A DNA stretch of 19,530 bases. Origin: Candidatus Aciduliprofundum sp. JdFR-45. Its GTDB lineage: Archaea > Thermoplasmatota > Thermoplasmata > Thermoplasmatales > JdFR-45. Below, piece after piece: positions 7,815-14,323 of the stretch (its first letter is position 1; each line of letters starts with the position of its first letter). Made by a program: the position numbers and the translations under genes. Under the pieces are notes generated by a model. That model worked only from the letters and a program-made list of their open reading frames with translations, ran no database searches and was not told the DNA's origin. The stretch covers positions 1-19,530 of the forward strand of contig MTNG01000092.1 in NCBI GenBank assembly GCA_002011395.1. The letters are read 5' to 3'.

Positions 7815-8812
7815 CTGAGCATCCTCCCGCACTCCTTTTTTAAGAAGACATGTGCCAGACCGACGCATGTGTGGGTGTTGTCAAATGGAAGCACATATTT
7901 ACATTTGTGATCTAATATCTCATACAGCAGGTGTTTTCCACTACCCGCAACTACCAGCGGGACTTCGCCGCGCGTATAGTGCAATTCTATGTGCTTCTTT
8001 ACCTTTCTCCTGATAAAATCAGCCATCGCTGCTCGGATTGACGAAATCACCCTGTATGCCATATTTCTATTGATCTGGGGATAGCCCAGAAACCTTGATA
8101 GTTTGCACAATAGGAGGTCATCTATCTCTCCTCTCAGGATATCCCGCGTGTACAGGGGCACATATGCATATGGTTTAAACGATATCTGATCAACAGTCAT
8201 CTCATTTAGTATAAATAAAACGGGTGTATGCTTCACTCCGACGGAAAGCAGTTTTTCCGACAACACCCTATTTTCATGTTTCTCTACCATTATCCTACCA
8301 TCCCTCACCGGAACGATCGTAAATGAGAAAGACCCCATATCCAGATATAAGAATGTGTCTATACCGAAGAAATCCATAGACAGGTCTATTGCTCCCCTCC
8401 AATAGCTATCAAAAAAGAAACAACCGTCATTGTATTTGTTGCAGTATTCATGTACAAAATATACATTATAAAATTGTCCATCCCTCCCCATGATCAGTAT
8501 GTCAAGTTCTTTTGAAAGCGGTTCAAACGTCTTCATAATTAGCCTGGCGGTCTCATCTAATGCCTGAGAGGGCATGGAAAATTGAAGGGAACTCGCACCC
8601 GGCAAGGAAAGTAGCACATACCTCAGATGGTATGGGGTTTTTCTTAATCTCTCTATCAAATCCAGTTTTATATCCCACATCGCCTCATTGAGTGTTCTCA
8701 CAGTCTTCTGTCCAGACAATATTATCTCGCTATTTTCTTTGCAACTGTATATCACTGAGTACTTAATGTTACCACCAATATCCAGAGATAAAATGAAGAA
8801 ATCCTCATTCAT
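7784..8812 (-). CDS. MfnF-like (COG1548-type) ASKHA-fold protein
   Basis: A 342-residue protein of the actin/sugar-kinase/Hsp70 fold. I recognise the layout of the hydantoinase/oxoprolinase-like COG1548 group, which includes MfnF, a ligase-like enzyme in methanofuran side-chain assembly. Matching stretches are the N-terminal phosphate loop LSLDIGGNIK (Asp11), LIMGRDGQFYNV (107-118), the second phosphate loop YLDMGSFSFTIVPVRDG (156-172), GVKHTPVLF (192-200), and the adenosine-type motif VVAGSGKHLL (287-296). Where I recall GSTTTD in MfnF, this protein reads GSFSFT, so several phosphate-loop hydroxyl residues and the Asp are lost. ATG 8812 overlaps the SPASM gene end by 8 bases. It could be a nucleotide-dependent tailoring enzyme for the operon's peptide or a degenerate binding subunit; function unknown. 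Confidence 0.65.
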   Translation of the reverse strand: MNEDFFILSLDIGGNIKYSVIYSCKENSEIILSGQKTVRTLNEAMWDIKLDLIERLRKTPYHLRYVLLSLPGASSLQFSMPSQALDETARLIMKTFEPLSKELDILIMGRDGQFYNVYFVHEYCNKYNDGCFFFDSYWRGAIDLSMDFFGIDTFLYLDMGSFSFTIVPVRDGRIMVEKHENRVLSEKLLSVGVKHTPVLFILNEMTVDQISFKPYAYVPLYTRDILRGEIDDLLLCKLSRFLGYPQINRNMAYRVISSIRAAMADFIRRKVKKHIELHYTRGEVPLVVAGSGKHLLYEILDHKCKYVLPFDNTHTCVGLAHVFLKKECGRMLRWKEGTGQGK

Positions 8813-10199
8813 AATCCTGCCCACCCCTCCCAAGCAGAGCGCTTTTATTGTTCCTGTAATACCAGTTCAACAGCACCCTAAGACTTTTATCGATCTGGGG
8901 GCACATAGGTTCAGAAAAATCTTTTCCAGATAAAACGGCATGAAAAATACACCCACCACCGCAGAGCAATCCATATCGACACTCACCGCACACCCTCTTT
9001 TCAAGAATGTTTCTGCGCCATCTATTTTTAAGATTCACATTAATGCTGTACTCTGGCCAATATTCACCTATTGCCATCTCTTCTATACCTATTGCATCAA
9101 AACAGGCGTAAATTTTACCATAAGGGTCAAAGGCATATGTGGTTGTATTTGCACCGCAATATGCGAATTTTTGTTCAAAGGGCATCTTAGTCTCCAGTGA
9201 AGAAAGTATATTTTCTACCATGGTCCATCCCCCCAGGTCATATAACCTCATCTCCGGATCTTTATCATACATTTCCAGTATGTATTTGAGGGCAACGTCC
9301 TCTGAGAGATATGGAAAACCTTCTGAATCAAAACCATAGGGGTATACCAGTCCCAAATGTGCCTTGAAATTCGGAGACCTATCCCATCCCTTCCGTATAA
9401 TATATTTTGCCAAGTCAGGCAAATTCTGAATGTTGTGACCATTCACATTTATTCTCAAAGTTATATGGATGCCCTCTCTCAGCGCTTTGTCTATGCCTTC
9501 GGTTACCTTGTCAAAAGTTTCACCACCCCCTTTAGCAGCCCTCAGAAAATTGTGAATCTTTTCAGTTCCATCAAGAACAACCTGAACATTTCTGACATCG
9601 TATTTTTTGAGCAGCGGCACGTATTCAGTCAGGTAATATCCGTTTGTTATGACATCATCAAAGGTGAAACACCTCTCCTTCGCTCCATCAAGAATCTGCT
9701 TGATGACACACTTATTTGATGGCAAAAGCGGTTCTCCTCCGAAAAGAGAGAGGTTTACTTCTCTTTCTCCCTCTTCTTTAACTATATTGTCCATAGCATT
9801 AAAAAGCAACGCTATTTTTCTATCAGTCCATAAACCGCCCTCTCCAGTTTTTCTCTGCATATGCCGTTGAAAGCAGTATCTGCAGGCAAAATTGCACTGC
9901 GTGGTTATGCCCACAACAAATGTTAAGGGGGATTCATACACCTCCCTCTCCCATCTTCTGATACGCTCCTCTATAATCTCCTCCTCGTCTGAAGAACTGT
10001 CAAATATGTATCCCCTTTCTTTCAGATAGTGATAGAGATCTCCCCTGTAAATCTCTCCCTCTTCTATCTTTTCCAGAACATCTATTGGAATTTCATCGGC
10101 AATATCTATTGCCCCTGTCAGCGAATTTAACAGTATGTAAATGTCCTTATCTACTCTAAAGTACAGCGTATATCTGGATATGACGGCCACTCTGATCAC
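8805..10199 (-). CDS. Radical SAM/SPASM peptide-maturase-type enzyme
   Basis: A 464-residue radical SAM enzyme. The N-terminal 65 residues (TLYFRVDKDIYILLNSLTGA...) look like the PqqD-like/peptide-recognition lead-in found in SPASM maturases. The SAM cluster motif is CNFACRYC (Cys102, 106, 109), followed by FGGEP (153-157). The C-terminal SPASM domain is complete: Cys348-X12-Gly361-X4-Cys366, then Cys404-X2-Cys407-X5-Cys413-X3-Cys417, and Cys433, enough for two auxiliary Fe-S clusters. Such enzymes install thioether, C-C or other crosslinks in ribosomal peptides. The start is GTG 10199, 16 bases after the stop of a 30-codon ORF; an in-frame GTG at 10190 is the alternative. It leads the string of overlapping genes down to 5304. 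Confidence 0.92.
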   Translation of the reverse strand: MIRVAVISRYTLYFRVDKDIYILLNSLTGAIDIADEIPIDVLEKIEEGEIYRGDLYHYLKERGYIFDSSSDEEEIIEERIRRWEREVYESPLTFVVGITTQCNFACRYCFQRHMQRKTGEGGLWTDRKIALLFNAMDNIVKEEGEREVNLSLFGGEPLLPSNKCVIKQILDGAKERCFTFDDVITNGYYLTEYVPLLKKYDVRNVQVVLDGTEKIHNFLRAAKGGGETFDKVTEGIDKALREGIHITLRINVNGHNIQNLPDLAKYIIRKGWDRSPNFKAHLGLVYPYGFDSEGFPYLSEDVALKYILEMYDKDPEMRLYDLGGWTMVENILSSLETKMPFEQKFAYCGANTTTYAFDPYGKIYACFDAIGIEEMAIGEYWPEYSINVNLKNRWRRNILEKRVCGECRYGLLCGGGCIFHAVLSGKDFSEPMCPQIDKSLRVLLNWYYRNNKSALLGRGGQDYE

Positions 10200-10215
10200 C
10201 GAGAATCAAACCGAT

Positions 10216-10308
10216 TTAACCCGGCGATTTAGCTGGCGAGCATATATAACTACAAAGGGGCGACGGCGGCGCAGTTTTTATGTTCCCTTTCGTTATCGGC
10301 TTTATCAT
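10216..10308 (-). CDS. 30-residue Cys/Pro/Ser peptide, candidate precursor of the SPASM operon
   Basis: A small ORF, ATG 10308 to TAA 10216, missed by length cut-offs. It has a perfect Shine-Dalgarno AGGAGG (10321-10316) 7 bases before the ATG and a TATA-like TTTATATA about 50 bases upstream, giving a leader of some 25 bases. The product opens with a basic, Lys-rich half (MIKPITKGNIKTA, a leader-like stretch) and ends in a Pro/Ser/Cys-rich half whose centre reads PPSPLCSYICSP, with Cys19, Tyr21 and Cys23, then ends in Gly30. It lies 16 bases before the radical SAM gene on the same strand. Size, two-part composition, strong initiation signal and position suit a RiPP precursor. I know of no family match, so the role is inference; a translated leader peptide is the alternative. 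Confidence 0.55.
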   Translation of the reverse strand: MIKPITKGNIKTAPPSPLCSYICSPAKSPG

Positions 10309-10315
10309 CCTCGTC

Positions 10316-10321
10316 CCTCCT
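10316..10321 (-). promoter_or_regulatory. Perfect Shine-Dalgarno before the 30-codon ORF
   Basis: AGGAGG on the minus strand lies 7 bases before ATG 10308. Several other gene starts in the window look leaderless, so this strong site at a tiny ORF is notable and supports its translation. Confidence 0.65.
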
Positions 10322-10356
10322 TCCTTTGCAGGCGAAAAAGGTCAATACAAATTATG

Positions 10357-10364
10357 TATATAAA
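10357..10364 (-). promoter_or_regulatory. TATA-like box for the SPASM/ABC operon
   Basis: TTTATATA on the minus strand, 24 bases beyond the yggS stop. Transcription would start near 10335, giving a short leader that contains the AGGAGG site. A second, further upstream TATAAATA (10376-10383) and an inner TTATATAT inside the small ORF (within 10241-10250) are alternatives. Confidence 0.5.
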
Positions 10365-10387
10365 CTTTTCTTTAGTATTTATACCCA

Positions 10388-11059
10388 TCATCTCCGCGGC
10401 CCGAATATGGCCGTCCCTATCCTCACCATGTTCGCACCCTCCTCCACCGCCACCTGGTACGTGGAGGACATCCCCATGGAGAGGTACCTCATATCCACGT
10501 TGGGCAGGTCCAGCGAGCGTATGTTCTCAAATATCTCCCGCGCCAGCCGGAAATAGGGCCTGATGTCCTCCGGGTTCTCCACGTAGGGCCCCATGGTCAT
10601 GAGCCCTATGACCTCCACGTTTTTCAGCGAGGAGATCTCCCTCACGAGGTTGAGGGCATCCTCAGGCATAACACCGCCTTTCTGCGGCTCCCTCCCCGTG
10701 TTCACCTCTATCATCACGGGCATGACCTTTCCCGCGTCCCTCGCCCTCTTATCTATCTCCCTCGCCAGTTTAAACGAGTCCACCGTCTGTATAACGTCGA
10801 AGAGCCTCACGGCCTTCTTAACCTTGTTCCTCTGGAGCCTCCCTATCATATGCCACTCCACGTTGCTCTTCACCGCGGCCCTCTTCCTCTCCGCCTCCTG
10901 GACGTAGTTCTCCCCGATGACCCTCACGCCGGCGGATATGGCCTCTTCCACCTCCTCCGGACTTCGCCCCTTCGTCGCCGCCACGAGGGTGACATGCGGA
11001 GGCAATTCCTCCAGTATGCGCCTTGCGTTCTCGTATATCCGGCCCATATCCACGCACAT
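10388..11059 (-). CDS. yggS: YggS/PLPBP family pyridoxal-phosphate homeostasis protein
   Basis: A 223-residue TIM-barrel protein that binds pyridoxal 5'-phosphate and buffers the vitamin B6 pool; no catalytic reaction is established for the family. The PLP lysine is Lys30 in LVAATKGRS. Other family stretches are VIGENYVQEA, WHMIGRLQRNK, VMIEVNTGREPQKGG, GLMTMGPY and, near the C-terminus, SMGMSSTYQVAVEEGANMVRI with GTAIFG. Length is normal. ATG 11059 lies 3 bases after the stop of the secreted wall-hydrolase gene, so the two are probably cotranscribed; ATG 11047 is a possible alternative start. The link to its neighbour is not explained by known function. Confidence 0.95.
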   Translation of the reverse strand: MCVDMGRIYENARRILEELPPHVTLVAATKGRSPEEVEEAISAGVRVIGENYVQEAERKRAAVKSNVEWHMIGRLQRNKVKKAVRLFDVIQTVDSFKLAREIDKRARDAGKVMPVMIEVNTGREPQKGGVMPEDALNLVREISSLKNVEVIGLMTMGPYVENPEDIRPYFRLAREIFENIRSLDLPNVDMRYLSMGMSSTYQVAVEEGANMVRIGTAIFGPRR

Positions 11060-11062
11060 GCC

Positions 11063-14000
11063 TTACCGGGATATACGCGTAGCGGTCAGACGGCGCGCGA
11101 GGGCGAGGACCGCGAGGAGGGATAGAACCGCAAGCACGGGAGACAGTTCAGGTATCACCGCAGTTGCCGTCACGTCCAGCCGCTTCTGTGCCACAAGCCG
11201 CGTGGCGGTGGTGGTCGCGTAGCCCGTGTATCCGGGCTCCACGACGCTCACGTTTATCACGTCTCCCTCCGCGAACCCGAGGGGCGTGAGGTCCACCTCG
11301 TAGTTTCCATATGCGTCCGTCGTCACGTTGATGTAATTCCCGTTGTTCTCGTCCGTTATCCGTAGGGACGCGTTGGCGAGGGGCAGCCCCGCATCCGTGA
11401 GGACCTTTCCGTGCAGGACCATGTCCTCATATACGAACACCTTGAACTCCACGATGTGGTACCACTGGTTCGCCGAGTTATATGTGCCGTTGAACCTTAT
11501 GTACCTCGCCCTGACAGTGCCCTGCGCGAAGGAGGCCCACTGCCACCCACGCCATTCCCCTGTCGTTCTGTTGACGACCTCCGTCCACGTGATGTTGTCC
11601 TGCGAGACCTCAATCCTGTACTGGTAATACCTGCCATCGCCGTCCCACAGGCGGAACTTGAACGCCCTTATGGTGAAGTTACACGGGAGTTCCAGATAAA
11701 GCGGGGCGTTCAGGTCGTTCGCGGCGTAGCCGCCGTAGGCGTCCAGATAGTCCTGGTCGTCGTTGAGGGCGGACGCGCTGGGAGATCCCCACGCGAGCCC
11801 TTCGAGGGCGGCGTTCCTCGCGACCGTGTAGGTGAAATTCCAGAAGACCGTGTGGCCGTAGGAGTTGTTCGCCCTGAGTTCCAGCGTGTAGTTGCCAGGG
11901 AGAAGGGAATTTGTGTCCCATGTCAGGTGGAAGGCGCTCTGATACCCGCCATACGCCACCCCATGGATGTACCTCGTCGTGGCGTGCAGGTTCACATCCA
12001 CCATCGCTTTTGTCCAGGTGCCTCCCGGCACCCTGTAGTAGAGGTCCGTCACGCCTCCGTAGACCAGAACGGTGGCGTTGACCGTTCCCCCTATGAGGGA
12101 GCCGGGTGCAGGGTAAATGACGTCCACCGAGAAGTTTCCGACCTTTTCACCTATTGCGTTCCACAGTTCCTGTGTGGATGAGTCGTAGCCCAGCGCCCAT
12201 ATGCCCATCCCGGCGAGGTCCCAGCGGTTCACAAGTTCGTACTTGTATTTGAGCGAAGTTGCGTTGTCAAACCACACCTGCCTGTAATCGGTGCCGTCGT
12301 AGTACCAGAACCACGGGCTCTGCGATATGGAGTCCCACTGAAGCGTAGAGCCGTAGGTGGACAGGAGGGACATGGCGGAATTGTAGGAACGTGAGGTTCC
12401 GCTGGCGGTTGTCGTGGCCGCCCTCTGAGTGTACTCCGTGGATGAGACAGGCCAGTCGTAGCCGAAGTAGGGCACGCCGTAGACGAACTTGAAACGGGAT
12501 GCGCCGTACCCGAGGTATATGAGGGTGGCGTTGTAGCCGTCAACCCCCGACTCCCAGAACAGTGCGCCCACGGCGCCCGTCGTGGAACTCCCGCTCCAGT
12601 GGTAGTCGTAACCCATCAGGAAGTAGTAATCAACGTACTGGTTCAACTGAGGGAAGAGGTTTGCATCGCCCCACACCTGCGTGCTCCAGGGGTAGGGCGA
12701 CAGACATATGGCCAGTTCGTAATCAATGTTGTAGGCGTCAAGCGCGCTCCTCAGTTCCTGCATGAAGGCGACGAGGTCCGCACCGCTGCCGCTGGGCGGC
12801 GTCTCAAAGTCAATCATCGCCCCGTCGGCGTTCCCGTTGACGACGGCGTCCACGATGTTGTTCACTGCGGTGGTGCGGTACGTGGCGGAGCCGAGCAGAG
12901 TGCTTATGCTGGTTGAGCCGAAAAGTGTGGCCGTCACCATGACCCTCGTCCCGTTCTCATGGGCCTGTGCCACGAGGTCGGTCCAGCCAGTGGGCCAGTT
13001 GTTGTAGTTCGCAACGGTTCCATCGCTGTTGAGGTCTATTGAGAACCACGCGATATGGCTTATGTACTCGTGGGGTATGGACGTATAGTACGAGCCGACC
13101 CAGTACGGGTAGAACCCTATGTTCACGCGGGTGAGGTTTTTGATTACGAAACTCGCGTTGGCCGTGTACCACGCGGCACACCACGCCTCCTGTCCGCCCC
13201 ACCAGAACTTCCGCCACACCCTGCCATTCGCGTCAAGGGCACGCGCGATCGTGTAGAAGCGCATACCGTCGTACACCTCCCCTATGTCCGTGTAGGTCGT
13301 ACCCGGACCCGTCCTCACGTTGAGGTATGAGCCGACCTGAACCTCAAAGGATGCCTGATTCACAGGCTTCGCGTAGACGTTGCCGGAGTACTGCGCGGCG
13401 CACCATGCGGCGCGGTCATCGTACCAGAAGTGGTACCAGAGGTTGCCGTTCGCATCCACAACGGTCTCAAACGCCACGTACATCTGCCCCTCGTATATGT
13501 CGCCTATGTCCTGGTAGAGGTTCCCCAGACCGTTGAGTCCGGGCCCGACGCGCACGTTGAGGGTGCCCGCCTTCACGACGAAGACAAACTCCGTGCCGTC
13601 GTAGCCTCTATCACGTATGTGGTAGAAGTTGGCTATGGAGAAGTAGGACATCTCCGTCCAGAATGAGACGTTCCACGCGTCCGTCGTGTGCCCCGCAAGC
13701 CCTATGTCCCCGTTACCGACCCACACAACGATCATGGCGTGTTGCCAGTAATCGGTGGAGTCGCCGAATATCACCACGTCTCCGATTTCAATCCACGACG
13801 GTATGGTTGCATTGGATGTGGTCACGTACGCGTAGTCCACGGGCTGGTAGTTGATCAGGTGCTGGTGCAGGTAGTCGCAGAAGGGTATCGTCCCGTTGCT
13901 GTAGGTTGTGGGCCGGTCCACATCGGGGTACACGCCGTAGCCGTTTCCATCGGTCCCTTTATGGAGGGAGAGGCCACCGGCGATGAGGCACTGAGACACG

Positions 14001-14233
14001 AAATTCGCGCAGTCCCCCCCGCTGGAGGTGAAATCCTGATAGTGCGGGTTTCTGTCGTTCCACCACCTGTAGGCGTAGCCCCATGCGGCTGTCCTGTTGT
14101 AGTAGACTGTGGATGTGGCGCGCACCGTCGGAAAGGTATCCGAACCCATCTCCGCCCCCTCGCCGATATAGGGCGTGATTCCACTGAAAACCAGAAGTGC
14201 GAGCAACACGGATGCCGCAAAAGCGTTCCTCAT
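11063..14233 (-). CDS. Secreted multidomain cell-wall hydrolase (amidase_6, SH3b x2, GH18, anchor)
   Basis: A 1056-residue exported protein. Signal peptide about 1-27. Residues 43-207 match the putative amidase_6 domain (papain-like fold): NRTAAWGYAYRWWNDRNPHY and GGDCANFVSQCLIAGG with nucleophile Cys75, and His165 in YWQHAMIVV. Two SH3b repeats follow (about 218-282 and 296-356), each with NVR(V/T)GPG and a DANG...W..FW...AWCAA ending. Residues 368-690 are a GH18 barrel close to the YaaH/SleL type: DGAMIDFE with catalytic Glu477, MGYDYH (540-545), and GIWALGYD. Next come an Ig-like module (702-804), an F5/8 type C-like module (805-933), a carboxypeptidase-regulatory-like module (938-1020) and a C-terminal PEL-hydrophobic-RR anchor (1028-1048). 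Many N-glycosylation sequons fit an extracellular archaeal protein. A TATA-like box lies about 28 bases upstream. Confidence 0.88.
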   Translation of the reverse strand: MRNAFAASVLLALLVFSGITPYIGEGAEMGSDTFPTVRATSTVYYNRTAAWGYAYRWWNDRNPHYQDFTSSGGDCANFVSQCLIAGGLSLHKGTDGNGYGVYPDVDRPTTYSNGTIPFCDYLHQHLINYQPVDYAYVTTSNATIPSWIEIGDVVIFGDSTDYWQHAMIVVWVGNGDIGLAGHTTDAWNVSFWTEMSYFSIANFYHIRDRGYDGTEFVFVVKAGTLNVRVGPGLNGLGNLYQDIGDIYEGQMYVAFETVVDANGNLWYHFWYDDRAAWCAAQYSGNVYAKPVNQASFEVQVGSYLNVRTGPGTTYTDIGEVYDGMRFYTIARALDANGRVWRKFWWGGQEAWCAAWYTANASFVIKNLTRVNIGFYPYWVGSYYTSIPHEYISHIAWFSIDLNSDGTVANYNNWPTGWTDLVAQAHENGTRVMVTATLFGSTSISTLLGSATYRTTAVNNIVDAVVNGNADGAMIDFETPPSGSGADLVAFMQELRSALDAYNIDYELAICLSPYPWSTQVWGDANLFPQLNQYVDYYFLMGYDYHWSGSSTTGAVGALFWESGVDGYNATLIYLGYGASRFKFVYGVPYFGYDWPVSSTEYTQRAATTTASGTSRSYNSAMSLLSTYGSTLQWDSISQSPWFWYYDGTDYRQVWFDNATSLKYKYELVNRWDLAGMGIWALGYDSSTQELWNAIGEKVGNFSVDVIYPAPGSLIGGTVNATVLVYGGVTDLYYRVPGGTWTKAMVDVNLHATTRYIHGVAYGGYQSAFHLTWDTNSLLPGNYTLELRANNSYGHTVFWNFTYTVARNAALEGLAWGSPSASALNDDQDYLDAYGGYAANDLNAPLYLELPCNFTIRAFKFRLWDGDGRYYQYRIEVSQDNITWTEVVNRTTGEWRGWQWASFAQGTVRARYIRFNGTYNSANQWYHIVEFKVFVYEDMVLHGKVLTDAGLPLANASLRITDENNGNYINVTTDAYGNYEVDLTPLGFAEGDVINVSVVEPGYTGYATTTATRLVAQKRLDVTATAVIPELSPVLAVLSLLAVLALARRLTATRISR

Positions 14234-14256
14234 AAACCAACCAACGAAACCATCAG

Positions 14257-14265
14257 ATTTAAATT
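14257..14265 (-). promoter_or_regulatory. TATA-like box for the wall-hydrolase gene
   Basis: AATTTAAAT is centred about 28 bases before ATG 14233, which suggests a leaderless or very short-leader transcript covering the hydrolase and yggS. A weaker TATATTTAA further upstream, just after the permease stop, is an alternative. Confidence 0.45.
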
Positions 14266-14323
14266 TTGCTGAAAGGTGGTCGTTGGTGTATCTGTAGAAT
14301 CATCTGCGTGATTAAATATACAG

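Noticed and set aside
10280..10363. Plus-strand 27-residue ORF (MFPFVIGFIILVPPSFAG...) resembling a small signal or membrane peptide
   Set aside because: It has no Shine-Dalgarno and no following gene on its strand, and it overlaps the minus-strand ORF that has a perfect AGGAGG; most likely a shadow.
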